NCBI GenBank assembly: GCA_013076295.1
Contig: RQOL01000374.1
Coordinates: 2,098,743 to 2,162,742 of the forward strand
Origin: Sanderia malayensis
Lineage: Eukaryota; Cnidaria; Scyphozoa; Semaeostomeae; Pelagiidae
Length of the DNA: 64,000 nt
Reading direction: 5' to 3'
Each line of letters opens with the position of its first letter. Within the stretch, counting starts at the first letter, position 1. Shown piece after piece: positions 46,567 to 58,279 of the stretch. The notes under the pieces are model-generated. The model did not search any database, was not told the DNA's origin, and worked only from the letters and a program-made list of their open reading frames with translations. The translations under genes and the position numbers were made by a program.

Positions 46567-46878
46567 TGCTGTAAAAATCGTTCAAGCTCAACGTAAACAA
46601 AATTACCTGTAAAAATCTGCAAATAAACTTAGAGCCTATCTGTCAGTCTCCTCATGTGCAATATTTTGCAGCCACGCATGCGCAAACATTTCTTATATAA
46701 CAAATTGCTCGTTCGTAAAACATCAAATTTTGATACAATTCTTACCTCAATTTACTGTAAAATTTATCAATGAAGTGAACGGTAGGCCCTTTGTTATCAA
46801 ACAAATATGGCTTGCTTGCATGCCAACTGAATCTAATTATGTATTTTTGTGTGATGATTTTTAATATCTTTGTTACAG

Positions 46879-47974
46879 ATTGCATTCAATGCCTTCTACC
46901 ATACCCAATCGACAGCAGACAAGTGCACACTTTATAGTGACCGAAATTTTATCAACCGGCAGAATGTTGTCACCGATGTTAAAACCTGAGTCAGTGCATG
47001 CAAGCAAATTTTCAATGTGAGCCTTGATGCAAGAGTTACTGCTGCTGCGTCAGAAGAACTGGGCCATGGCAGATATTGATGCAAGACCGTTTCCCGTACC
47101 AGTACATGGTTTCGTCTCAAAGTGATGAAGAAAGAAAAAAAATATTTTACGCATTCACCCAATCAGTTTTGAAGAAGTTTATTATAGGCAATGAAGGCAT
47201 GGAAGACATTCTGATGTCAGTTCCAGAGGAACACAAGGCACAGGCTAAGAGGTTTAAATGTAGCTTTCCTGGATGTCCAAAAACCTTTGTTCGTGATGGA
47301 AAATTCAAGAAACAAGAAATTCAAGAAATTACCAATCTGCTTTTCTTGAGTATGGGATGCTTTTGCGCAACTTCACTGATGCGATTTCTGAAGGGGATGG
47401 TGATAGAGTAGCCAGGTGTTGGAAATTCTTCCTGCTATATCTCAAGAATGATGGCTCCACAAGCAGAAAGTATGCCCTGGAGGCACTGTACCTCCTCTGT
47501 CAGGTGAAAGCAATTCTGTCTCCATCCGCTGCCTATTGTTTGGTGTGGAATCGATTCTTCAAATCAAAATACGGGACAGGTGGAAACATCCCACTTGACC
47601 TTTCAAATGAGCACTTCAATAGAATTTTGAAGACTGTTGCAAGGAATATTGGTCACAATGCAGCAAATCCGAATATTTTAGCAAAGTATTGCATGGCTTT
47701 GCCCATCACAAAAGAATCGTTGGACAACTGGGACAGAGAAGCTTTGTTCATAAAAAGATCCGGAAAGCACTTTAAGCAGGCTGACGAGAAAGACTTAAGA
47801 AAAGTTGTAGCAGAGCTAATGACACAGAAAGCATTCAAGAAGACCAATGGTAGGGCCTATAAGCACTTCCGTCAAGTTCCTCCAATTCTCCTTGAAGGAC
47901 TTGATTTGCACAAAATGTTTGGTTGGATAAACAACCACAAGATGAAGATCCACTATGAAAAAACAGCTCGTTAA
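46879..47974 (+). pseudogene. DUF6589-type protein, C-terminal third
   Basis: The acceptor TTGTTACAG precedes 46,879. The sequence has IAFNAFYHTQSTADKCTLYS and RNFINRQNVVTDV, a TGA at 46,987-46,989, a shift near 47,090, then VSSQSDEERKKIFYAF and, after another shift near 47,350, GDGDRVARCWKFFLLYLK, SPSAAYCLVWNRFF, GNIPLDLSNEHFNRILK and a basic tail to the TAA at 47,974. These blocks are the natural continuation of the exons at 29.0-31.2 kb. The GNIPLDLSNEHFNR motif is strongly conserved in this family and may be part of the active site, which is inference. Lesions indicate a dying copy. Confidence 0.75.
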
Positions 47975-48197
47975 TTCCAACTTCAAAAATTTGTAACTTA
48001 TAAATAATATGCATAGTTAGTTATATAGTTAGTGAGTTAGTTAATAGTTAGTTTCTTATGCAGATGGGAAGGTTGCAGTAAGTGTTCAAATATTTTGTTG
48101 CTCGAACATTTTACTAGTCATGTGTAAATGGGGTCTTAGCATGTGTATTGTTTTTGGCCACTAATGGATCAGGCTTAATGCAAATTTACATCAGTCT

Positions 48198-50303
48198 TTA
48201 CGTGGGTTTACCACATGAGGAAAGCAATGGACCCAGCAAAGTATTCAAACTATCATCTTTTTTGCCAGATTCATCCATGACGTCCATTGCCATTTCAATT
48301 GCTTCTTGACCAGCAGTTGAATTCACATCAATTGAATGCAAACTTGAATCATTGAGGACGTCATTCCATACCTCATCCATCTCAACATCTGTCAGTTGAT
48401 GTTCATTTCTTAGTTCATCAGGAGATATGTCATGAAAAATTTCATCAATGTCATCATCAGAACAGAAACAGCATAGCTATCTCTCCAAATTTCAGCATAT
48501 TTCTTTACATCTTTGGCAGTGAAAAGGATGTTGATCTTATTCATTATTTGTGAAATTTGAATTCCCCAAAATTCATACATTGCATTTGGATACGAAACAA
48601 TCCCTCGTGCATTTTTCAACAACATTTGTGCGTGTTCCTTTAATCTGCTTTCCAATTCTTCAGCTTGCTCTTTTGTGACGGTCCTAGTTTGCTGCTCACT
48701 ATATGTTTTGTCTTCAATACATTCAGTTAATTTGAATGTCATGTCTCCTTTCTTACACTGTGAACCACAAAAGCATTCCCGTGCACAGTTATTACAACAT
48801 GACATGAATGAATTACGACATGAATTTGCAGACTTAGTTTTATCGTGTTGGAAGTATTCTCGCCCGAAATGCTTTACGACACCCTTCCGTCTCTAAATAG
48901 CCTCTAATTTCATTATTTGTATGACTGCAAAGAATTCCATTGTAAAGCAAAATACATTTGCTGTCCTCACCTTTTCGACCAGCTCTACCACACATTTGAA
49001 CATATGACTTAATATTTTTTGGGGGACCAAAATTGATGACTCGTCTAACCCCAACACAATCAATGCCCATACCAAATGCAATGGTGCACACAATTATTTG
49101 CAGGCGAGAGTCTTCCTTTTTGAGCTCAGTCAAGATATGTTTCTTAACAGAGTCTGCTGATCCAGCATGAAACATCTCAATAATGCGCATGGATGGCTTT
49201 CGTATTTTCTCTGCATATATGTCATCTCCTAATTTGATGTTGAAAAATCTAAGTAGCAAACCACATTGCTTCCGGGTTTGGCATTATATCAATGTTCGTT
49301 CACAGTTGCCTTGCTTTAGTTCACTTACCACAGAGCCAAATACAGCTTCTATTGAAGCATCTCTCTCCATGTACCGCACAATAAATTTCAAGTTCTCCTT
49401 GCAAGGACTCTTTTTCATTATTACTTTTTTTTTCTGTCCAAACCCAGCAAGTCAAAAATCTTCTGTTTGGTTGCTCTAGACGCTGTGGCTGTGAACATCA
49501 TAAACCCTGTTTTCCTTGTCAGCAGTGATTTGATTTCCTGAAGGTTAGCATACCACACTCGGAAGGGTTTCTGATCTTTCTCTGATGTTCCCCTGAAAAA
49601 AAACAAAAAATTTTTTCAAAAGTTGGTTGATTGGAATTACACCTTGCAACATATGTTGCTCCCAGGTGTTTTGCCAATTCAGATAATTTTTTGTCCCAAA
49701 AACAATGTTACTTTTTATCACCATGTTCATGCTTGTATGTTATTGTCTTCATTAAAAATAATGTGGAATTACGGTATTCTTAAAAATGGACTAGGCTAAA
49801 CTTAGTACTTACAAGTGAACGATGCAGTGTGCTTCGTCTACTGCAACTGCAATGCAATTTTCTCTAAAATTGTTCGAAGCAAGCATACTTCGCCATCTAC
49901 TGCCTGTCAATATACTCTCTGGGGAAGCATAAATAAGGAAATATATTCCACAATGTCTGATATGACTGTGTCCTCCACTCCATCATGAAGGTAAACAGCA
50001 TTCAATCCAGTCTTTTTATTGATAAATTCAACTTGTTCCTCAATCAGTGCTGTTAATGGTGACAAAATAAGTACAAAACGTTTCCCGATCAAATTGTCTG
50101 CCATCTGGTCGTAAATCAATGGAAGTGCTTGAAAGATTAGGCTCTTCCCAAAGCCAGTTGGGGCGCTGAAATACAAATCCTTACCTGATAGATACGCCTT
50201 CAAGGCAAGAGACATTAAAAAAGGTACATACATGGGCTACACCCTCATCAAACATTGACATATCATTCCCGAAATCTACTCGCAAGTTGCTGTTGGACGC
50301 CAT
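48198..50303 (-). pseudogene. RecQ-like superfamily 2 DNA helicase of the 21.6-kb element
   Basis: The start ATG at 50,303 opens MASNSNLRVDFGNDMSMF. Helicase motifs in order: I APTGFGKSLIFQ, Ia LSPLTALIEEQ, II AVDEAHCIVH near 49,830, III MMFTATASRAT near 49,490, then IEMFHAGS, V IAFGMGIDC and VI YVQMCGRAGRKG near 48,980. A cysteine cluster follows (CCNNCARECFCGSQC) in the position of the RecQ zinc domain, and then an acidic tail to 48,198. Frame changes near 50,215, 49,930, 48,850 and 48,455 are lesions or unrecognised small introns. No HRDC domain is seen. A helicase could help copy or repair the long element. As it lies within the TIRs, it belongs to the transposon, not the host. Confidence 0.85.
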
Positions 50304-50376
50304 CTTGGAAACTCACATGAATAATTCTTGCATACATTAACTACTTTTTTACTTTCGACAATTTCGGTTCATTTAT

Positions 50377-50467
50377 GCAGAACACGATTATCCAGTGCGT
50401 TGCGCAAACCGTTATTTCCTTTCATTTCAAAATTTTCCTCGTTCACAACGGTCTGCAACGCAGACTA
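50377..50467 (-). repeat. Right TIR of the 21.6-kb element
   Basis: Reverse complement of 28,836-28,926. It ends ...CGCAGACTA and is followed by the 9-bp duplication TAGAATTCC. It has the same internal foldback as the left copy. Confidence 0.9.
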
Positions 50468-50676
50468 TAGAATTCCAGATTTCTATCTTCAGCAATATAG
50501 ATGGCTACCCAATGTGTACCCTTACCAGTGAAGTTATCCTCATTGAAAATGAATGAGCAGGGAAGTGAATGTATATTGATGTTCTTAATTTCATCCTTTC
50601 CAAAGACACCATGGAAATATGGAAGTTTTTCCTTCTTTGCTAACAAGTTATTAATTGTAACATGATCCATTACCAA
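50468..50676 (-). pseudogene. Adenain-like cysteine protease, N-terminal half
   Basis: An ATG at 50,676 opens a frame with the substrate-binding FHGVFGKDEI and the candidate catalytic histidine in GKGTHWVAIYIAED. The frame is cut by the insert at the 9-bp duplication; the other half is at 28,649-28,834. The start overlaps the end of the capsid gene by about 26 bp. Confidence 0.8.
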
Positions 50677-51747
50677 TCACAGATAACGTTTTGTGAGCAT
50701 CAATTTTAATCACTCTATCAAACTCTCCCAAGATGATTATATTCAATAGAGAGTCCACAGCATCTGCAAAGTTTATGCTTATCCTAAGATTGCCCTCTCG
50801 TTTCAATAGGTATTCATCATTTTCACAATTTCCCTTTGACGTCAAATCAAACCCATAGCTTGTGGATCCTTGCTTGAACGTGGTCTAATCAATCAAGCTT
50901 GGGGAATTGTTAAACGATTGTAAGCATCCGAATAATCATCATGATCAAAGTTTAACCTGACAGGAGGTGTAATCTCTTGATTATCAACAGTTACTTGTAC
51001 AGCAGAAACATTATTTTGTTCGAAATTGAATAGATTTTGTTCAGGTATTCCATTATATGCAGAATTTTCAACGATTCCAAAGAATAACCTACTCGGAACT
51101 TTCCCATTGAAAACATTATACTGTACCCAGGTAGCTGTACTACTAGGGATTAGATAAGTCACCATGTGTGGTTGACAGACTGGATACATGGCTGGAGATT
51201 TCATCAGAGTCCTTTCTATGCCCTGTAAGGTGGCATCCTTGATGTGTATATGTTGCAATACCAACTTAACTTCTTTTATATGTATGTTCACTGCAAGGCC
51301 ATTTTTACTCATTAAACAAAAAGCATTACTGTATGGACTCAATCTCCATTGAAAGCGAACTCCAGATAGTAGGTATTTGAGTTGGTTACAGATATTCATA
51401 TGTCGCTTTGTCATCACTTTAATGGTTGCACTGTTATCAAATGGTGCTGATCTCTCATTTAATCCTGGATTTTCGGTAGAGGCAGTAGTGGGATATCCAG
51501 CACTGAATTCTTTCCCTGAAGTATCACTCACCCAATTTGTCATCTTCAAGTAATTCTTAGCTCTCGTTTCATTATATATATGTGAGAATTGTTTCTAGGT
51601 ATGATTGATAAGCATACATACCATTTGACTCTGTCACAGGAGTGTTACTCAACACCAACTCAATTTGTTTCCACAATTATTGACCAATATTATTGATTAC
51701 TTCAGCAAAATCCCCCGTTTTTTCCAATGTCTGTTCCAACTGCTTTT
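50651..51747 (-). pseudogene. Polinton major capsid protein, central and C-terminal part
   Basis: The sequence resembles the invertebrate family usually labelled F54H12.2-like, which I read as the double jelly-roll capsid protein of Polinton/adintovirus elements. The part at 51,747-51,600 contains YAYQSYLETILTY with stops. 51,549-50,893 is open (SGVRFQWRLSPYSNAF, RLFFGIVENSAYNG, RLNFDHDDYSDAYNRL). A shift then leads to 50,845-50,651 (LLKREGNLRISINFADA, IIILGEFDRVIKID). The N-terminus is beyond the 51,752-61,053 insert, at 61,058-61,277. Confidence 0.75.
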
Positions 51748-52274
51748 TTAAAGTGGCCCTACACCTTATTTTTGTATTCTTTATATCGATAAAACTTTTT
51801 GCGCTGGTTTTAGATCCGAAAATATTTTTTAAACCTGACGTCTAGTTAACGAGTTATAATGGGGGAAAGTGTCAATGTTTCATAATTTTGGCCATTTTTA
51901 GTGATCAACTTTTAGGACTGGGATCTACCTACTATGACATCAGCGTTGTGGCCACTATTTTTCTCGTACTGAAGCAGCAAATCTGATATCAATTTTCTCT
52001 CGCATGATGGGCTCGATATTTTTTTTTGACTTTGATGATAAGAAACAGGTCGGTGCATTATGGCATTTGAGTTCGAAAGTCTTGCGATGAGTTTGCAGCT
52101 GTGGGGAGGAATTAAAAAATTCCAACGTAGTGGCTGCTCATTGTGCTCAGTGGTGGAGGGTGCTGGCCGCGGAATGTTAAAAGAGTACGGGATGCCAATC
52201 GCATCAAGCACACATGATTACAAAATCTTGCCATACGAAGACAATACCAAAACAAGAAAATATGCCTTATCGAT

Positions 52275-52612
52275 GATGTCCTTTGACAGGTTGTTGCAAT
52301 GTACCCAATAAATTAAGATGTATAGGGGTCCACAAAATTCCTTTTTATCAAGACGATCGTCCGGAAGCCATAAAAAGGAGATAGAAATGGATAGGCTTCA
52401 TGAATTTGAAAAGAGGAGACCAGTGGACAGGAAGTAAAGAAACGTTGATTTGTTCTGCTCATTTCAGAGGATAGCTTCATGAGAAAGGTTTTAGTGCCTG
52501 GAACAACCCCGAGACTTATCTGTGATAGTCTCGGTGCTGTTCCAGTTCCAACAATCTTTGCAGCAAGCACAGAGCAGAGCAAAAATTCAATTGTACGATC
52601 CAAACGAAAGGT
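52275..52612 (+). pseudogene. THAP domain exon of the second TTAA element
   Basis: The plus-strand reading gives CCNVPNKLRCIGVHKIPF, a TAA after RRPVDRK near 52,436, FCSAHFRG and, after a frame change near 52,470, SFMRKVLVPGTTPRL and VPVPTIFAAS, the C-terminal THAP block. It ends before a GTAATG that may be a donor. One stop and one frameshift disable it. Confidence 0.65.
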
Positions 52613-53177
52613 AATGTTTTATAATTTCATGCTAAACGCAAGTCTCTTTTACTTCCCCAATTACAATGATATTTTGAAGAGGATTAATATCATATCTTTT
52701 ACAGAGGCACTTTTTAATGTAGATAATCAAGGAAATAGATGCCGACTTGATGCAACCAACAAACTCACAGAGTGGTGATGGGTCAAAGGATGAAGTAAAG
52801 GTGAGTATCTAAAATCATGCTTTCGTTGTTACTACAATGAACCATGAACTCCTTACAACTGCATCAATATTAACTACAGCAATGTCAAGATACAAGGAAG
52901 TTAAGTCCCAGCAAAATCATATCAGTGCGGTTGTTACTGGCAAAAGAAAGATACAAAAACAAAAGACTCAAAAGTATGTCACTTTTAACTGTGTTCACAT
53001 GTCATCGTTTTCACTTTTGCCCCATACTCACTCCGATTCTGTTGCAGTTTCCATTGCGACCAAGTCATTGCAAATTGAGAACAAATTATCGTATCCAATA
53101 GGCTCTGCTTTCATGCGCCCAGACTATTTATTAAATCTATAGGAACGATAAACAAACGCGGCAGGATAAAATAACCT

Positions 53178-53414
53178 GTGAAAAGATTGCAATTGCAGCA
53201 AACAGCAGACGAAGTACAGAATGAAGAATCAGATGAGGATTTTGAAGATTTGCTTTACAACAAAAACGATTTTTTGGATGTTGAAGATGAGGAGATGTCC
53301 GAGTATGCGCACTCACAACACACAGAGGGCACTGACTTGGACAGTGACACAGAAGAACTCGATGAAATGTTAGTAGAAGTCAAATTCATACATATTCAAA
53401 TCAAAGTACCATAA
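53178..53414 (+). CDS. Acidic hypothetical exon
   Basis: A 78-codon frame rich in D and E (ESDEDFEDLLYNKNDF, DVEDEEMSEYAHSQ). It may be part of the THAP element's transposase gene or the N-terminal region of a piggyBac transposase. No decisive motif is present. Confidence 0.3.
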   Translation: MKRLQLQQTADEVQNEESDEDFEDLLYNKNDFLDVEDEEMSEYAHSQHTEGTDLDSDTEELDEMLVEVKFIHIQIKVP

Positions 53415-53829
53415 ATAAACATATTAAAATCAAAATACATATCCTGGATGTGATACAAATTGATACTATTCTCATCCTCCTTATATATTTCTACAGGCTT
53501 TCAACACGTGACAGAAATGCTGAAGGAGATCCAAAATTTATAGTATTCTTTACACAGCTATTGCTGCTGTTCAAATTTTGTTTGCAAGAGTGATGGTCCC
53601 AGTGTCACAGCCACGAAATGCGGCACTATTCTCACTGAGGGCACATTTGTTTAAACGAGAACTAAGATTATTTGACCACTCTTATATCCCTTTGGGCGCT
53701 GCACGCGGTGGCCCTGGGCCTGAGATGACTGATGCGTGGCTTTATAGGGGTGGGGCATCCACATACCACGCCCTTTTCAGTCTTCACTAGCTTCAAGCGT
53801 TACTATACCGAAATTTTCTTCAGTGTTTT

Positions 53830-55215
53830 CCTCGCCGTCGCTGCCCTCGTCTTTGTACTTTATCGTGTCTGCCCCAGCTAACATCAACCAACACGCACAG
53901 CCTGTAATAACCAGAGCAGCCCAACACGTCAGACCAGAAGCCCAACCTGACCAGAGACCCGACATACTTCAGCCCCTCGAGAGAAGGCTGAAGTAGGCCC
54001 GCCGACTCCAGGATAGAATGTGAGCTTTTGTTTTTCTAACCTCTCTTTAATGCTATTGTGTCAGGAGTTGCGTTTGCTTGTTGTGTGTTCTTGTTCCACG
54101 GCGGTATCGCTGTCCGCGGCAGGGTGCGTGGATCGTTATTATCTGGTCGGTTTTCCGCATGTATATATATTTTGTGTTGAGCTAGCCCCTCTCATACGTT
54201 TACTTCGCCACACGTTATCGTGTTCGGTGTGCCCGTCCTTATTCTCTGCTCCCTTTGCAATCTTATTTTCTCTGGCAAATCTGCTATATGCCTCACAAAA
54301 AACTCCCCGTGTAGTACCCTCCGGTACTCATATCTATATATGCATATATATTTATTCGTATGGGCCTTCGTATATCTTCATATCGGTCATTTGCCTGCCT
54401 CGTTGCTAGGCCGTATTTATCTTAATCGGGTTCTCACCCCCAGTTTTTCACACGGTGTTTTCATGGTGCATGGTCTCAGCCTTACGACCGACACGGGGGT
54501 TTCTCGCGGATATGCTACGTGTTTTCCACGATATTGTTAGGCATTTACGCTATCTCAGTATTTTTTGCTCATGTCCCTTATCGCCTTGCGCAACCTTTTT
54601 ATATAGCTATTTTTATCCGATTTACCAGCAGTGTGAACAATTTACACGGGGCTACACTTGTCAACACCATTCCATATTCACAGGGGTCTCCCCTCCACGA
54701 CAGGGAGGTGACATATTTTGCGTGGGATCCATTAGCACGTGTTTCCAAACTATTTTATTTCTGTGCACATGTACTACTTCACCTGGGTCCCACTGCCACA
54801 CAAACTGGGTGCCGTGTGATTTTCTCGCCTCATGTAGATGCCCCACGTTTTTCCATACTTGCAGGGTGCTGGTTTATTGCTGCTGCGCAGCGTAGCAGAA
54901 TATAGTTGAGTCCCGGAAAAGAAATCTTGGCTCTTTATGCATTTGTCTGTGTCTTTCTAATCTGCGCGGGGCCACATATCCTCCTCCGTTAGGTCGCACG
55001 CTGATTTTTATTATCACTTCATCAATGGCGGTAATCTTTTTGCTGCATTGCAGTGCGACGTTTTAGAAACGTTGGGAAAACGATATTTGGTTGGCTTATT
55101 TGCTGGTTTGCTGGTTTGATGGTTTAACAATTTGGATCACCACTTGCACCATCATTATGTATTTTAGTGCTTTGACGGGGGTATTAACAGTATTTCACTG
55201 AGCTACCTCCCTAAA
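53830..55215. other. Interior of the LTR-like element, no recognisable gene
   Basis: Less AT-rich sequence than its surroundings. Overlapping open frames on the plus strand (54,020-54,905) are Cys/Leu/Phe-rich in several frames at once and show no family resemblance. ATATATAT-type runs occur near 54,165 and 54,330. Confidence 0.5.
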
Positions 55216-55790
55216 ATCCAGCTTAACACGTGGAAAGGTGCTGTGATGTCATGATTTAACAAGCCCACAGAGAGACCCGTACCAGATTTACCTGGTCCTA
55301 ATACTTAGAAAGGTGCTGTGATGTCACAAGGTGATGGACTCACAGAGAGACCTGCAATATCCACATTAATACTAAGAACGGTGCTGTGGTTGGACTCACA
55401 GAGAGACCGGCATTATTTACATTAATACTTTAAAGGTGCTATGATGTCACAAGGTGATGGACTCATAGAGAGACCTGCAATATCTAGATTAATACTTGGA
55501 TCGGTACTGTGGATGGACTCACAGAGAGACCGGCATTATTTACATTAATACTTAAAAGGTGCCATGATGTCACAAGGTGATGGACTCATAGAGAGACCTG
55601 CAATATCTAGATTAATACTTGGAACGGTGCTGTGGATGGACTCACAGAGGACTTGCATTAAACATGGCTTAATACTCATGAAGGTGCGGTGCTATCATCG
55701 TATGATTAGGCTCGCAGAGAGATCTGCCCTACACATGCGATCATTGCAACCCAGCGTGGAAACACCAAACATCTACCTAAGAATCACAAG
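55216..55790 (+). repeat. Degenerate tandem repeat, about 60-bp units paired into 120-bp dimers
   Basis: Units carry AAAGGTGCTGTGATGTCACA, GATGGACTCACAGAGAGACC and TACATTAATACTT. Related units recur at 57,185-57,465, on the far side of the piggyBac fragment. Confidence 0.85.
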
Positions 55791-55796
55791 GTAAAT

Positions 55797-56571
55797 GTGA
55801 TACAAGCCAGAAATTTTGTGCGAGGTTTTTCAAAAACGTTGCACTGTAGAGATTTAACAATAACATACTGGAACGACAACAATGCTGTCACGTTCCTCGA
55901 TAACGGAGTCAAGTCTGGAAGGGAATTTTGGCAACCAATAGATGTGAATCAAGGTGCAGAAAGGCCAGTCATCTATGTTCCATTTGTCGCTCGTTTGTAC
56001 AGAGAGATATACGGCTGGGTAGATAAATCAAACCAGCAGTTATCCTATTATAATAGCGAATTCAGGAGCATCCGCAAACAGAGTAGAGTCTTTGATAATC
56101 TTTGCGAGATGTATGTTCTGGTAAATGGACATACTCTGTGGCGCAACAGCAACCAACTCACGCTGGGGATGTCCAAAGATACCAAGTCTCAAGTGCATTT
56201 AGATTTATGCCATGTACAGAAAAACCAATGGTCGCAATGAGGTGTTGCACTATCAACCAAACACCCAAACAAAGCATAGAAGACCTCTCACCGCAACCTT
56301 GATGTCTCCCAGAAAGGGAAGTCATGAAGCTGGAAAGATTCTTCAGTCTGATACAGGAAGTGGAGATAGAAGGCTCAGATGCCGCATTTGCAAAAGGAAA
56401 TCATCATTCAAGTGCATCAAGTGTTCTAGCGCTGAACATCCACTTGTCCTCTGTTCTCCAAATACGAAAAGGCAATGCTGGAATGAATATCATGTGCAAA
56501 GGGAATATGATTTGCAAAGCAGTCAATCGCAAGAAGCTGATGTGTATGATTGGTGATGACAATCTTGTATG
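55797..56571 (+). pseudogene. piggyBac transposase, C-terminal fragment
   Basis: 55,797-56,240 has TITYWNDNNAVTFLDNG, a VARLYREIYGWVDKSNQQLS block corresponding to the family's MGGVDxxDQ signature, and NLCEMYVLVNGHTLW. After a frame change near 56,220, 56,212-56,556 carries the C-terminal cysteine-rich domain (LRCRICKRKSSFKCIKC, LCSPNTKRQCWNEYH). The N-terminal half and first catalytic aspartates are absent. It is embedded in the tandem repeats of the LTR-like element. Confidence 0.75.
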
Positions 56572-56767
56572 AGAGGGAACGCTAGAACGATGGTTTTAGA
56601 GAGAGAACGTTGGTTTTAGTTTATTTTGAAGCTATCATTGTAAGTTAGTTTTTGTTCTTTTCGAAAAATAAGTAAGACTTTCCGATTCTGTAACAGAAAG
56701 CTAGAAAAATTAAAGGTTTTATCATGTTCATTTTTTCAAATTTCAACATGTCACACATTTTAGCCCC

Positions 56768-57150
56768 GTTTTTGCCCCCAAAGTGAAAAATTTTCAAATT
56801 TCGACTTCACATTCGAATTCAGCACCCTTGAATTACCCTAGATGTGAATTTTCAACGAAATCAGAGAACTTTTATTTTTGGGCCATTTTTGCCCCCGTTA
56901 CCCCCGTTTTTGCCCCCAAAATGAAAAATTTTCAAATTTCGACTTCAGATTCGAATTCAGCACCTTTGAATTACCCTAGAAGTGAATTTTCAACAAAATC
57001 AGAGAACTTTTATTTTTGGGCCATTTTGGCCCCCGTTACCCCCGTTTTTGCCCCAAAAATGAAACATTTTGAAATTTCGACTTCAGATTCGAATTCAGCA
57101 CCCTTCAATTGCCCCAGAAGCCAATTGTCAGTAAAATTTTTTTTGGACCC
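56768..57150 (+). repeat. Three tandem copies of a 138-bp unit
   Basis: Each unit contains TTTTTGCCCCCAAA, AATTTCGACTTCA, TTCGAATTCAGCACC and TTTTATTTTTGGGCCATTTT. The unit length is a multiple of three, so one frame stays open across copies (AKMKNFQIST-type peptide). This is likely incidental. Confidence 0.9.
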
Positions 57151-57465
57151 ACTTTTGGTCACAACTGGCACACAAAGACGGAAAGGGTTAATACTCTTGA
57201 AGGTGATGTGATGTCATAGTATGATCCGACTCAGAGAAAGACCTGCATTACACATTGCTTAATATTCTCGAGGGTTCTGCGATGTCGTAGAAGCTATGAT
57301 CCGACTCACACAGAGACCTGTACTACACATGGCCTAACACTTCTGAAGGTACTATGATATCATAGTCTGCTCCGACTTACAGAGAGACCTGTATTATACC
57401 TGGCTTAATACTTATGAAGGTGCTGTGATGTCACAATATGTAGAGGTTCAGAGAGCGACCTGCCA

Positions 57466-58279
57466 TCTAATTCTTACTCGTTGCCACGAACTCATTTAGT
57501 TTTTACAATGGGTTTGTTACATTATCTTGAAGAATTTTCGAATTCTCTTTTCGGTTTAATTACATTATTCGCTTTATCCTTCCTTGTGTTTGTTCTTTTT
57601 ATTTGGTTGCTTGCGCAAAGCCCCTCTCTGATTTTCTCAATTCTTGCATAGCCTTTCCTTACAACCCTCTACCAGCCACTTGGGGACCCAACTAAGGGTC
57701 TTAATACGCGGCCTGGTCTGTTCTGAGTGGCTGGATCTGGGGGCCTTCTTCTAACAATTTGCCTGTTTCTTTCCATCATTTTCCTTTCCTATTTGCGCAG
57801 TCTCTGGCTCTGCGATTTCCCACTCAACTATTACGCGTTCAGCATATCAACCGGGCAGGAAAGGTAAAAATGATGCGTTTCTCGATGGAAGGCCTGCAGG
57901 TCCGGCCACTCAGAGCCCATCATTAGCCTCAACCACATCGTGTAGGGTGAGGTCTGACCATCTTGATCCAGGCTCTCTGCTTGCTGCAGAAGCCTCTTCG
58001 AGTGCCTCCTTGATTGGATCCGACTTCAGAACCTTGAACTCATTAGCGGGTTTCACGCCCCTTCTCCCTTCTTAATCTCATTCCGCTACTTCTCAATTCT
58101 TTGGGTTTTATCTGAGTATTGGACAGTACAAGCACAATGCAGAAAATTGGATGTATTTTTCCTGAGTATTTTCTACCAGCACATATTGGGTTATCGGCTT
58201 TCAGACTATAGCCGACGAAGCACTCTCCATATCTTACTCAGTTTGAGAGTAGAACAATGGCCCGCAGTGACGATAGGTT
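57466..58279. other. Interior of the LTR-like element, no recognisable gene
   Basis: Pyrimidine-rich stretches and a short open segment around 57,800-58,070 (FPTQLLRVQHI) without family resemblance. Confidence 0.5.

Larger units (their letters stand above)
31454..46735. mobile_element. KDZ-type transposon of about 15.3 kb nested in the DUF6589 intron
   Basis: Inverted ends TATCAAAATTTGGTACTTTA at 31,454 and TATCAAAATTTGATGTTTTA (reverse strand, ending 46,735) match at about 28 of 33 positions and include ACGAACGA. Between them lie two convergent multi-exon genes, a KDZ/HMGXB3-type transposase and an OTU/vertnin-like plus PHD-like protein. The whole block falls inside one intron of the DUF6589-type gene, as expected for an insertion. 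No clear target duplication was found next to these repeats, so they may be subterminal or the site may have decayed. Confidence 0.65.
28836..50467. mobile_element. 21.6-kb TIR transposon with DUF6589-type and RecQ-like genes (AcademH-like)
   Basis: The ends are inverted repeats of about 91 bp with roughly 95% identity, starting TAGTCTGCGTTGCAGACCGT. Both are flanked by the same 9-bp sequence TAGAATTCC (28827-28835 and 50468-50476). The insert splits the Polinton protease gene exactly at this duplication, which confirms the borders. Own genes: DUF6589-type (plus strand, 29.0-31.2 and 46.9-48.0 kb) and RecQ-like helicase (minus strand, 48.2-50.3 kb). A second element occupies the middle (31,454-46,735). 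A superfamily-2 helicase beside a large transposase recalls the AcademH lineage; that assignment is inference. Confidence 0.85.

Noticed and set aside
48198..50303. RecQ-like gene as a host DNA-repair gene
   Set aside because: It lies wholly within the TIRs of the 21.6-kb element, has several frame changes and lacks an HRDC domain.
54020..54905. Overlapping 106-146-codon frames on the plus strand
   Set aside because: Open in several frames at once, rich in Cys, Phe and Leu without a motif; best explained by composition.
56783..57211. A 142-codon frame with three repeated peptides
   Set aside because: It is a by-product of the 138-bp tandem repeat, which is divisible by three; no conserved family is visible.
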